64,000 nt of DNA. Source: Styela clava. Lineage: Eukaryota; Chordata; Ascidiacea; Stolidobranchia; Styelidae. This document shows positions 39,801-50,648 of this stretch, piece after piece. The notes below the pieces were generated by a model, which had not been told where the DNA came from, made no database searches, and saw nothing but the letters and a program-made list of their open reading frames with translations. Positions within the stretch are counted from its first letter, which is position 1. The number at the start of each line of letters is the position of its first letter. The stretch is taken from assembly GCF_964204865.1 (NCBI RefSeq), contig NC_135254.1, positions 15,009,001 to 15,073,000 on the forward strand, written 5' to 3'. The position numbers and the translations under genes were made by a program.

Positions 39801-40512
39801 CCTGACTTGCCTGCAAAAGAGTAAAATTGTTTTTATTGCGTATATGGTTTATGCATTTGCACATATGACTTGGAGTGTATTTCGGGTGCTTCCACGGACG
39901 ATACATCATTTGGGACAAGATTTTTGACGCAGAATATTTCCATTTGATTCAATTTTTGATAAGGTGCAATGTTATAAAATAGAGTCAAATCAACTAGCCT
40001 TAGGCAAAGCAATCTGAGATATCTAGAGTTGACCACAATACAATGAATGGTTTGGTAAGTGGGAAATGGTCATGTATCAGGTATAGATTCACGTTGAAGA
40101 AATTCGATAAAAATTTTGGAGGGGAGAAGTGTATAAATAACAAAGGTTATTTGTTACAGTAAAATTGTAGAGATTGATGTGATTCACTGTATCACTAAAA
40201 ATATCGTGTTGAAATTTTCCAAATATGTTGCAATAACAAATTGAAATATGGTGATTTTGGAGTTCTTGGTAGAATATTTAAAAAGCCTAATTTCTTCATC
40301 TTTTTTATCATTTTGAAGACAGATTAATAATAGAATACGTTACACGCTTACGTTAGCTTGGGTCCAGGTTGTGATTTGTATTAGAAATGTCAAACAAGTT
40401 TATTTTCATTAAAGCAACCTATTTCCATTCTTGTAACTCACAGTATATAATTTTGTTTTTTGCAAGTATTCTTAATTTTAGAACGGCTAAAGAGATAGAT
40501 ATTCATGTCGAA
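36892..40512. other. Intergenic region upstream of the sushi gene
   Basis: AT-rich. Contains the minus-strand SINE piece at 39080-39190 and a dispersed repeat at about 38705-38850 (gtccattagttgcagagaaa) that recurs near 41470-41600 in the sushi gene. The 124-codon frame at 38686-39060 lies across that repeat and has no recognisable domain. Confidence 0.45.
39080..39190 (-). mobile_element. SINE 3'-part, same family as 31110-31316
   Basis: On the minus strand this reads gtcgttcacgtaatggctta, then cggttgcgtcttactgcacc. It matches the body of the SINE at 31255-31310 but lacks the tRNA-like head. Confidence 0.5.
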
Positions 40513-43500
40513 ATGTGGCTTTCTGAAATTCAATACATTTTAATTTCATGCGTAGTTGTACAAATCCAGTCGGAAAAGGAAACATTTCAATGCAAACCTA
40601 AACCAGAATGTAGAAATGGAGATTGTAAAAACGAACCCATGAGATTGAACGATCCTAGTTTTGACATTGAATCATATCTGCAAATGAAAGAGTTTCCCAT
40701 CAGTTGTGAACGTGAACGAAAAAATGTGGATAATTTTGAATCTAGAATTCTTCAACTTGAAAACGAAGTGGGCAGTTTAAAAAAAGGTAGGTTATGATGT
40801 GGTTTACTTTCGAAACGATAATAAAAAACATCAAAATCTGTCTCAAAATTTACTTGCTGATTGAAACTTTTATTTTAATCGTAGAAATAAAACAATCGAA
40901 TGCAGCTATGAAATTTGCACTTGCAGTAATTGCTGAGAGATTGAAATCAATATCACAACCCGCTTCTAGATTGCTTGTTGCGCGATCTGGAAAAAAGGAG
41001 AAGACAGGTATAAATATCGTGATCGTGTACATTAATTTGACGTTATGGTTTTATGATGAAGTGTAAAAAAAACAATGTCTGAATAGGCGTTTCCTAAATA
41101 TGCAGTTTACTACCGCTGACAGCCAAATATTTCGTTGAATATAATTCTTTCGACCGGTTTTTCCCACATTAGTTAATCTTTAAAAAAGCGATATATGTTC
41201 AAACGATGGTTCAATGACAAATGGCAGTACCGGTAGCATTGAAACTTAAACTGTAAGGCACTGACTTTGCTTTGCTGTAAAGGCTGACAAACAAGTGCAC
41301 GATAGAATAAAAACTGTTCGATTTTAATTTAAATACAAAATATTGATTGCAAAAATACCGAGTTCTATTAGACTCAGAAAGAAAATTTCGAAAAATCTAT
41401 ATATTTTTAAAATGACCTTCCAACGGTTAGACCATGTTTAATTAAGTTCTCGAAATTTGAAATCGATTTGTCCATTAGTCGCAGAAAAAGGAGAATTTCA
41501 CCACCAACAACAATAATCCCAAAATTAACAACATCAACAATAATTTAGCAAAACGATCTATAGGTCTATTTCGTGTCCAATAAGTATATTTTTAGACATT
41601 TTGTTGTAATTACTGAATAATGACAATCATGAAACAAATGCCTCAGCATTTTTTTTCGCTTGTATAATATATTATCTTTTCAGGATGTGACCGTCCGCCT
41701 CCAATTCCATATGGGAAGTTAAATTGTACAGATAGAAGGTATTCCATTGGATCCAACTGCAGTGTTGCTTGTACACAAAATCATATCTTAGAGGTAGGAT
41801 TTACAACATTCACGATTTTATCACAATCATTCACATCCCTGCCTGTATTATGGGTAGCGCGTCGCTCAAACTTCAAAAATGTTTATCCCCGAAACTTGTT
41901 TGGACTTAAAAGTATAATTCGAACTAGTTTTTTTTTATTATTATTATGTTTTACGCTTTATAAGAACTATTGTTAAAACTACTACCTACATTTCAACGAC
42001 TTTGAATACAACCTTAACTGCTATAACTGTAGCAGATTCTAGCAGAGATGAGTTATGACTGCCGATTGATTCAATTGTTATAGTACAGGGATTATCGTGT
42101 CCCAGCAGATATCATCAGAGTCCATATGGAAAGCTCCAATCTCTCATTACCAACCATGAATTACATGGCTTGCGGAAAATCTCATTGATTAAATTTTATG
42201 ACTCACATTTTACTTCCCCTAGATAAAAATATAGTTTTTGAACCGTTCATTAAAAAAAGGTGCGCCATCACTAGTATATATGGTAGTTTCTCAGACGTTA
42301 GTAAGTACTGATTGTCACCAAATTTGAAACAGTTGAAACGATATCGGTTATGGCGTCTGTAGTGAATATGACTTCATTGGTTATGAAATTTATGACGTTA
42401 TTCAATAAAATATATATATATAATAGGGAGAAACTGATATCGTCTGTATGAACAATTCACAATGGTCAAGTGCATTTGGGAGATGCAATTGTCAAGAATG
42501 TGAAACGGGCGAATATTGCGAACAAACTACATCTTGGATTCAATTCAAATCGAGAATAATGCAAAAAGAAGGACAAATGACCGATGTTCAATTTCTGGTA
42601 AGTATAACAAAATTTGATCAAATATGTTTGTTCAAAATATTGTGAAATTGGTATATGAAAATTGCAAACGCACTCAAGTGTATAAAATAAAAACGCCAAA
42701 TTCCAAGTAGTGCCCAGTGCTGGATTATTCATTAGACAAAATAAGCATATGCTTGGGAAATGCCATTTAAGTATTCAAGGACTGCCGATTTTTGACAGTA
42801 ATACTGTTAGAAAGCGCCAGTCGTTAAACGTTCAAACAGCATTTCACCGTAACTTTTAACACTATTAAAAAGCGTCAGTCATTTAACGTTCAAATAGCAT
42901 TTCATCGTAACTTCAATACTGTTAATATTCGATTTTACTGAAAGTATTATTTTGGGTTACAACGCGAGACTTGATCCATTTAGTCTAGCTCTAATATGCT
43001 GACGGATTTGTAGGTGTATAATAATGCAGGAATATTGTAGACAGGGCTAAAATAAGCATGTGCTCAGGTACCACGGAAAAGGGGACCACAGAAATTTTCA
43101 TCGTCGGGTTTGAAATAGAGTCTCAGTGTTTAATGAAATGATTTGTCAAATTAGTCAGACGATTCAGACCTCAATAATGGTTCGGTTGAAATGAATTTTG
43201 ATTGTTTCTCTACATCAAGTACCATCTTAAACCGCTATAAATGTTTATAGGCGTGAGAAATATTTTTAAAAAATATGTGAATTGATCATATTTCAGCTTT
43301 TGATTAGCAATGAATACTGAGACTTAATTTCAATTTCTAAGATTACGGAACACTTGTTACATTCATATTTCTATATTTTAAACAAGCTCGCGTATAGAGA
43401 ACCAAAGTCTTCAGTACTTAGGGCCTCTAAAGGCCATGATCCAACGCTGCGGTAGTAGTAGTCTTTACGAGCAGATCATTCAAATCAAAAGACGATTGCG

Positions 43501-45396
43501 GAATATATTTTTGGAAGGAAAATATATATTTCAAATATTTTCGTTTTATTTAAAACGTGTATAAAAGAGCATATTACTGTTGATGTTAAAAATATGCCTA
43601 ATTCAGTGTGTTGCTGTGAGTTATTCATCATCAAATGTCTAGTAGTGGATTTCAACTTTTTTTGAGCGGAACCCCAAGGAAACATTCCAGAGGATCGAGG
43701 ATAGCGATGGAGTACGATAGTTCCATCGCATTTTATTGTCTGAATTGTATTACTCTCGAATTTGAGTGCAAATTTCCGGAATCCCAAGAGCTGGACTGTG
43801 ATGGCGGGATTTCGATTTAAAATCACTGATCTAGAACAGGGCTACTCAACTGACGGGCCGCGGGTCGAATCCGGACCTTCCGAGTATTCGATTCGGACCG
43901 CGCCAAATTCTTTATTTTGGATCACTGGAGGTGAAGGTTTCTTTTCATTAAATTACTCATAGTTTTGAAGGTTATTACTTATCGATCTTAAGATCGGTAA
44001 GTATATTGATAGGTATTTGTCTGTATGTATGTCTGTCTGTATGTATGTATGTCTGTCTGTCTGTATGTATGTCTGTCTGTATGTATGTCTGTCTGTGCGT
44101 CTGTTAGATGCACGCGATATCTCACGAAAGCGAGATTGAATCTGCTCCAGATTTTGCATGTGCATTCATCTTATCTCGGACCAGAAGCCTATTGATTTTG
44201 GGCGAATTATGTCGTATAATTAGCGAGTTATCAATCAATTATTGATATAGTGATCTAGATTTTTGTAAAGCGAGAGAATTTTGAAACCCGCAGAGTGTGT
44301 GTGTGCAATGCGCAGTGCGCAAGTTACAAGAGCGGATGAATCGAAACTGCAGTTTCTCTTTTGGGGGATCCCCTAACTATCGATCGATAAGTCTTCGGTT
44401 TCCAACCGATATTCTCGTTTTATAATTTGCTCATATTTGCACCTATATATGAAAAGAACTTTAACGCCATAATAAACAATGCAAATAGCGCTATCTTGAT
44501 CATTGATCGGCCGAAGTTCGTGTTTAAGGATGTATCAATATATTTTCTGTAGAGACCGGACCCCAGTAATTTTGAAGTTTTGTTCACGGATTTCTGGTAA
44601 AATAGTTGAATAGCTCAGATCTAGCCCAATATTGAAATTGATATGAAATGTAGCAACGAAATGCACTATATTTGGCGGAAAGTCCGAGCGTAAAAATAGT
44701 AATCCCTTTTATTTTCAATTCGTATGAAACGGCAATTTCCAAGTGGTTTCCCGGTTGATATTGGAAAGCTTGACTTGATCTGATTGCATACAAATGGAAA
44801 CAGTCCTATTTCGACTTCGCATTTTCGATCACATGTGAGAGAAGAGGAAAGAAGTACAAATGAGAGAATAAAATATTCAAAATAAAATAAGGATCAAAAC
44901 GTTCATAATGTAAATGCAAACCTCGTAAAAATGCGTGTTTTCCATGAGAACATTTTCGTCGATATACGTTTTTAAACGATCGAAACATTGTTGCGGCCAT
45001 AATTGGAAGTTTGGCGAATGAAAACTTTCGGCAACATGTTTTAGTGTGTAATGTCTATATACATTCAAAGACAATTGAATTGTGATTGTTGATCAGATTA
45101 CAAACGAAGTATTTTGTTCGTTGCACATGAGTAAACAATTCTGGTATAATGTTAAATTCAACATTTTCCAGGAATACTATGCCGAGCATCAGATAAATTG
45201 TTCGTCGTGGGATGCCTGGCACGATCGAAACTGCGGCTGCACGGACATGGAGACTGGGCATATAGTGACCTGTTTAGGATATTCAAGAAGAGAAGTTGCT
45301 TGTGAACATGCAAGTGCTGAAATGATTAGGCAAATGATAAAAAAGAACATATACCCAACACCGTGTGATCTACACAAGATGACGAAGGGATGCTAG
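40513..45396 (+). CDS. Secreted sushi (CCP)-domain protein with coiled coil, five exons
   Basis: Joins in frame to 300 aa: exons 40513-40786, 40885-41007, 41684-41793, 42427-42597 and 45172-45396, all GT-AG. Signal peptide at residues 1-20 (IQYILISCVVVQIQS). Residues 70-92 (ERKNVDNFESRILQLENEVG) form a short amphipathic coiled coil. A sushi/CCP-like module begins at C134 (CDRPPPIPYGKLNC) and continues in exon 4 to about W-S-S-A-F-G-R-C. After it come a Cys-rich stretch (CNCQECETGEYC) and a C-terminal region with CSSWDAWHDRNCGC and TPCDLHK that I cannot place in a family. The CCP module suggests extracellular recognition or adhesion, but no function is claimed. Intron 4 (2.6 kb) holds hAT insertions, and part of it was copied into the downstream array. 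The start is the ATG at 40513, which gives the signal peptide; an in-frame ATG at 40387 would bury it. Confidence 0.8.
42803..42925. repeat. Two-copy tandem repeat in intron 4 of the sushi gene
   Basis: Two units of about 62 bases (from ctgttagaaagcgccagtcg and ctattaaaaagcgtcagtca). Each continues with aacgttcaaa, agcatttca and cgtaactt. Diverged at several positions. Confidence 0.7.
43639..43828. mobile_element. Short hAT-like MITE in intron 4
   Basis: Begins (ta)gtggatttcaactttttt and ends cgatttaaaatcactg, an imperfect inverted pair. Flanks gtctagta and atctagaa are alike at 6 of 8 positions. Its right flank is also the left flank of the next element, so two insertions share one CTAG target. 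Confidence 0.5.
43974..44416. mobile_element. 443-bp insert with microsatellite, absent from sister copies
   Basis: Copies of the host element at 48282, 51597 and 59940 read straight from gttttgaaggtt into gttttataatttgctc. Here 443 bases intervene. The insert starts near attacttatcgatct, ends near accgatattctc, and has symmetric cttatcgat / atcgataag segments near its ends. No target duplication was found. A reverse-orientation relative is at 13110-13390. Confidence 0.7.
44018..44100. repeat. (TCTG/TATG)n microsatellite
   Basis: About 80 bases of alternating gtctgtctgtatgtatg tetranucleotide runs inside the 443-bp insert. Confidence 0.9.
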
Positions 45397-45466
45397 TTAA
45401 TATCATTATCGTTGCGATTTATTGATGTTTTTCTACACTAACCGAAAAACACTTATAATCTATGTA

Positions 45467-46490
45467 TGTACGCATGAAATATAAACTAATTATTCACTAA
45501 GCGAATACTGTGTGGAAATATTGTTGTGTGCGCTTATGTTTATAATATCTTACTTGAATGTTGTTAGCGTTGTACCTGCTGTGTTGGCGACGCCGGTTCC
45601 CTTGGTGTCGCAGGGTGTAAAAAATTAGTAGGTAATGAATGTGTCCGTGGTGTCAAGGGATGTGAAAAATTGGTTAGGTAATGCGAAACTAGGAAAATTT
45701 CAAATTTCAGGACTTTGCTTCTTGCGTATTCAGTGGCTGCAATTAATGATCCTTGTTTATAAAGAGGATGTAAAAAAACTTGAAAAAATGTTCAACTGTC
45801 TCCTAGGTCCGGGACAAAACCCTGAATTTTATTCAAAACCCTGTTGTTCTAAATCTGTCGTTGAATTTTAAAACTGCTTTTTTGACCCTAATCCATAAAA
45901 AAAATTCCAAAGTTTCATTTTTGTTGATATGCAACAATTCAATAAAAATACCGTGGAAAAATGTAGACGTTAGAAAATTCAAAGAAGTTCCAAGTACGTA
46001 ATTCGTTCATAAAAAAATTTATTTTTCCCAATGATGCCCAAACCTTAACTTCATTTTTCAAGTCCGTACGATATTTATTAATATTGAATGAATGTCCTGG
46101 AATTTTCACGTTCCAATTTTACGTAATAAGTAATAACAATATGTAATGAAACTGTCATTTGGGTAATCATTCAAATCGTTGATTACTTGAATGATTTCCT
46201 GTCTCGGACAATGCCGCCTATACTATTGTTCTGTACTGTAAACGATGAAAATGTTTATGCACCATTCTGCTTTGGTCGGTAACTGAATGAAGACAATATT
46301 ATACGGTCAGGGAAACCAGTTGGAAAACTACCAAACAGGGGATAAACCATGTAAAAAACACCGCATGTAAATCTTGATATATATATATATGATCATGAAT
46401 ATATATGACTGATCATGAAACAGACTGCGGTAATTTAAATGAGTTATGCAAATCGCCTTATTGGAATAGAAAATCTTGCTTCTTAGAACA
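45467..46490. other. Spacer repeated at 57465-58165
   Basis: Starts gtacgcatgaaatataaact. It contains ggcgacgccggttccc, then tggtgtcgcagggtgtaaaa, with a partial internal repeat around 45605 and 45648. It ends in an (AT)n run at 46378-46390 just before the IL-17 gene. The downstream copy has a deletion of roughly 300 bases. No gene; a TATA-like tatatat at 46400 lies about 93 bases before the IL-17 ATG. Confidence 0.6.
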
Positions 46491-46492
46491 AC

Positions 46493-47337
46493 ATGAATTT
46501 GGTGACAAGATTTCTATACTTAACAATAGTTTTGAAATATTGTACTTGCTCGCCTGTAAAAGATCATGTTGGTAAAAATCGCTTTTCAAACAAAATGAAT
46601 TTGAATTATCCTCTACGTGTAAAGAAGGTCATTCCGAGCAACAGAAAGTACAAATGTCCTTCGCCTGGCAATGGATATAATTTTAATATGAAAAGTACAT
46701 CTCCGTGGGTGTTCGAAAAAAACATCGATCCAAACAGGTATTTCCTACTTCCTATTCAATTGATGTTATTTTTTGCGATCACGAACTTTATCAAAGCACT
46801 TGGCATATATATCAAACGTGTTTGTGGAATAAAAAAAGCATTTAGTGATATATATATATATATATCATTGATTATCGAGGTTCCGTTTTTAGATGCCGTG
46901 GGCAATAAACGCTGTCCATATTGTCTTGTTAGAGGTTTTTTGTTTAGTGGAAAAATTCAAGTGTTTTATTTGTTATCCCTAAACTAAAGTCCCCGTGGTT
47001 CACGTAATATTGTTGGGTCATTTTTTCTCAAATACAGATATTTTATTAAATTAGTGGAACATCACTGATATCAAATACAGGAGTCACAATCAAATGTTAT
47101 GTTATTTAAAACAGATTACATTTTACAGACGCCCGAGGGTAATTTTAAGCGCAAAATGTCTCGCAAAGGCGCAAAGGATGTATAGATCCGGCAACTCGTC
47201 AAGAAGACTTAAGTCTAGCAAGTGTCCAAGTTAAGGTCTCGGTTCAAGTATATTTTCGGAAAAAGAAACGCTGGATTAGAGAGAAGGTGATAAATTCTAC
47301 TGGATGCACTTGTGTTATGCCCAAATATAACAATTGA
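46493..47337 (+). pseudogene. Interleukin-17-like gene 4, two-exon form, frameshifted
   Basis: Exon 1 at 46493-46737 is open: signal peptide LVTRFLYLTIVLKYCTCS, then RKYKCPSPGNGY and the IL-17 strip STSPWVFEKN. Exon 2 would be 47129-47337 (phase 2 join). At 47161-47180 the bases encoding the CLCKGC cluster are altered: one base is lost and eight are gained (a partial repeat of gcaaagg). The net change of seven shifts the frame and destroys the cysteines C-L-C-K-G-C. Exon 2 is 209 nt here, against 202 nt in both sister copies. Unless spliced in an unexpected way, this copy cannot make an IL-17 fold. The 3' UTR keeps an AATAAA at 47577-47582. Confidence 0.85.
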
Positions 47338-48913
47338 ATAATGTAAGATGTTTTATTGGGGTGTTGTGAAACATTTTGCAATGACGACGTAATCTACGTT
47401 AAAGGACCATACGAAACAACGATGCAGATGAACTTAAAATATTAAAACTACCTAAAATGTAAATTCATTTCTCAGTGCTTGTAATATTTATTCAATTTAT
47501 TCTGTAATACAAAAATATTTTATATATATTTAATTCTACATCTTTCTTGCTGTTTGCTTGATGTTTCCTATGTAGAAATAAAGCTCTTTAAATTCTCCTT
47601 GCGATTCAATTGCAGAATTATGGTGAAAAGTATTATGCATCACTGAGAGGAAATCATCTCAAGATCTATAAAGATGACGCCCGACGCGAAGTTTTCCGCC
47701 GCGAAGTATGGGGCAATGACTGCAAATGGCAGCCTATGCGAGTTTAATCTACATTAGTGTTTACAAATAAACATGGGTAGAAAAGATAAGTAGCATGAAG
47801 TATATTGTGTTCGGAAACACAAGCCGTTTTCTAGCAATGGGTATGCGGGAGTCATAACATAACCTATTACAGTGCATTAATTTATATTCAATTACATGTT
47901 CGTGATTACATGAGGTTCGTCAAGGCTCAGGAAAATTCCATATGATTACAAGATTATTAGGGTCCGGTATTTCTGTACCTACATGATATAGACCCCATTT
48001 CAGCATTTTCAGTTAATCATGATATATGTCAAATTGAATAGAGCAAATTATGGCCTACATCTGTCTGTCTGTACATTCTGACATTGTGTATTTGCTGTTA
48101 ATTGATCAATTTGGAATATCCCAAATGAACTGTAGTCAGGTACGGTACCGCAGTGCATAGTCAGATAGTGGACAATTCCACACTACTAAGCCAAATTAGG
48201 CATGGCATTTAATACTCACCACCCTGCTGCCCTAACACAAATCCAAAATGACTACCGGTACCCACTTACAAAAACAACTTACAGGGCTACTCAACTGGCG
48301 GGCCGCGGGTCGAATCCGGACCTTCCGAGTATTCGATTCGGACCGCACCGAATGGAGGCGAAGGTTTCTTTTCATTAAATTACTCATAGTTTTGAAGGTT
48401 GTTTTATAATTTGCTCATATTTGCACTTATATATGACAAGAACTTTAACGCCATAATAAACAATGCAAATAGCGCTATCTTGATCATTAACGGCCGAAGA
48501 AGTTCGTGTTTAAGGATGTATCAATATATTTTCTGTAAAGACCGGACCCCAGTAATTTTGAAGTTTTGTTTACGGATTTCTGGTAAAATAGTTGAGTAGC
48601 TCAGATCTAGCCCAATATGGAAATTGATACTAAATGTAGCACCGAAATGCACTATATTTGGCGGAAAGTCCGAGCGTAAAAATAGTAATCCCTTTTATTT
48701 TCAATTCGTATGAAACGATGCAATTTTCAAGTGGTTTCCCTGTTGATATTGGAAAGCTTGACTTGATCTGATTGCATATAAATGGAAACAGTCCTATTTC
48801 GACTTCACATTTTCGATCACACGTGAGAGAAGAGGAAAGAAGTACAAATGAGAGAATAAAATATTCAAAATAAAATAAGGATCAAAACGTTCATAATGTG
48901 AATGCAAACCTCG

Positions 48914-49068
48914 AAAAGGCGTTTTAGTAATAATTTTTCAAAAAGAATCGAAAGGCAGGATAAAATTGAGATGGGGCGATAATTTGACACATAATTCTTG
49001 TTACCAGATTTATACACAGGTACTACTTTGGCAACCTTTAGATGGGATGGAAATATTCCTATAGTCAT
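48914..49068 (-). mobile_element. LINE fragment, start of reverse transcriptase (unit 2)
   Basis: The minus strand reads IGIFPSHLKVAKVVPVYKSG, then NYRPISILSCL, then FEKLLLKRL. This is the opening of the reverse-transcriptase domain of a non-LTR retrotransposon (CR1/L2/Jockey-like). It stops after KRL, where the sushi-intron-derived sequence resumes, so the polymerase core is missing. Confidence 0.8.
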
Positions 49069-49071
49069 ACG

Positions 49072-50029
49072 CAGTGGCGGCGCGTGGTCATTTTGACAAC
49101 CGGGGCAAGCTACTGCGGGACCAAGTCACCCTCATCTACGGGGACAGGATGAGCGCTGTAAGTTCTCCCATCATTTTATGAGTATAAAAACCATTCCATC
49201 GGTAACAACCAATCGGCAAAAGCGACAATTTTTAACGATAGGAAAGTGTCTTTAAAACCGGTCCAAGTCAAGGGATTAATAAATATAGACATGGTTTATT
49301 TTGAAACCTCTTTTAAAAGGAAAGGCAATATTTACCCAGATAAATACAATGACATATTAACAGAAACTTCGGGAAAGCAGACAAAACCTAAAATAAGGTT
49401 TAAAACGTTACTATGAAGAAAGGAAAGTTATGGCAAAGATAAGGACATGCGTCGCTCACTCATAGATATATATGCTGCTAGACTTCTACTGCTTGAACAT
49501 ATATGCAACACGCCGCGGTTTCTTGGAAGCAAAATGCTCAATAACGCGCTGATTAAAGTCATGCATCCCAGAAATAACGTCTCTGTGAATGGATAAAACA
49601 GCCAAGGAATTTAATCTATCTTGCTTCATTGTGTTTCTGAGATACGTTTTAATACGCTTCAGCGTGCTGAATGTTCGCTCTGCGTCGGCGGAAGAAATAG
49701 GCGTCGTCAAAATGATGTCCAGAAATTTTGCAGACGCCGCAAAGGTAGTTACTAGAGTGTTATCTATGAGGAACCCATAGAGCGCGCAAGTTGATGTGAT
49801 GTTCAAAAAAGTTTGATTGGTGTGTATACATCGCAATTCATTTTCCAATTTACCCACGTTTATCATGGGGTAAAATTTGGAGACAGTAGACAACAAATGG
49901 ATGGAAAATTGACGTGCAAATTTTGAAAAATTTTTGGGGTTCATCAAAGACAACGCGGCAAGGTGTTCAGTGCGCAGACGATCGCCTATTTGATTCACCA
50001 GAATGTCACAGCATTCCTTTGCAGACAAA
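49072..50029 (-). mobile_element. hAT transposon, truncated copy (unit 2)
   Basis: Begins with the terminal repeat cagtggcggcgcg at 49072 and carries the C-terminal third of the transposase on the minus strand (49486-50029). This includes ISSADAERTFSTLKRIK, the hAT dimerisation region with the third catalytic acidic residue. It is cut at about 50029, where IL-17 exon 1 sequence follows. Confidence 0.85.
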
Positions 50030-50648
50030 ATGAATAGTACATCTCCGTGGGTTTTCGAAAAAAACATCGATCCAAACAGGTATCTCCTACTTCCTATTCA
50101 ATTGATGTTTTTTTTTTGCGATCACGAACTTAATCAAAGCATTTGGCATATATATCAAACGTGTTTGTGTGATAAAAAAAAGCATTTAGTGATATATAAT
50201 TGATTATCGAGTTCCCGTTTTTGGATGCCGTGGGCAATACACGCTGTCCATATTGTCTTGTCTAGGGGAAAAATTCAAGTGTTTTACTTGTTATCCCCAA
50301 ACTAAAGTCCCCGTGATTCACGTAATATTATTGGGTCATTTTTAATCAAATACAGGTATTTTATATAATTAGTGGAACATCACTGATACCAAATACAGGA
50401 GTCAAAATCAAATGTTAGGTTATTTAAAACAAATTGCATTTTACAGACGCCCGAGGGTAATTTTAAGCGCAAAATGTCTCTGCAAGGGATGCATAGATCC
50501 GGCAACTCGCCAGGAAGACTTAAGTCTAGCAAGTGTCCAAATTAAGGTCCCGGTTCAAGTATATTTTCGGAAAAAGAAACGCTGGATTAGAGAGAAGGTG
50601 ATAAATTCTACGGGATGCACTTGTATTATGCCCAAATATAACAATTGA
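50030..50648 (+). pseudogene. Interleukin-17-like gene, 5'-truncated copy (unit 2)
   Basis: Only the last 50 bases of exon 1 survive (50030-50079: NSTSPWVFEKNIDPNR), joined directly to hAT sequence. The intron and exon 2 (50447-50648) are intact: CLCKGC, the sushi-unrelated basic run FRKKKRW, and GCTC then stop. The signal peptide and the first conserved cysteine are gone. An in-frame ATG in the hAT part (50003) gives a 26-residue open start without a signal peptide, so a secreted product is not expected. AATAAA at 50892-50897. Confidence 0.85.

Larger units (their letters stand above)
43837..44618. mobile_element. hAT element (cagggctactcaact end) in intron 4
   Basis: Left end cagggctactcaact at 43837, then a GC-rich gggccgcgggtcgaatccgg. 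Degenerate right end agttgaatagctcag ending at 44618. Flanks atctagaa (43829-43836) and atctagcc (44619-44626) agree at 6 of 8. It contains the later insert at 43974-44416. Matching copies start at 48282, 51597 and 59940. Confidence 0.7.
43837..48281 (+). repeat. Array unit 1 (sushi intron 4 piece to IL-17 pseudogene)
   Basis: Founding-like unit of the tandem array. It has the hAT piece in the sushi intron, the last sushi exon, the spacer from 45467, the IL-17 pseudogene and its 3' flank to 48281. Later units begin with the same hAT end at 48282, 51597 and 59940, but lack the segment 44913-45466 (including sushi exon 5), which is replaced by LINE, hAT and unrelated sequence. Confidence 0.75.

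Noticed and set aside
40387..40512. Upstream in-frame ATG for the sushi gene
   Set aside because: Would place about 42 residues ahead of the signal peptide; the ATG at 40513 gives a normal secreted start.
44018..44100. Regular repeats that could suggest a CRISPR array
   Set aside because: Simple tetranucleotide microsatellite with no spacers, in animal DNA.
49589..49780. Plus-strand frames of about 63 codons inside the hAT units (also 52905 and 61248)
   Set aside because: Shadows of the minus-strand transposase; identical in all units because the units are duplicates.
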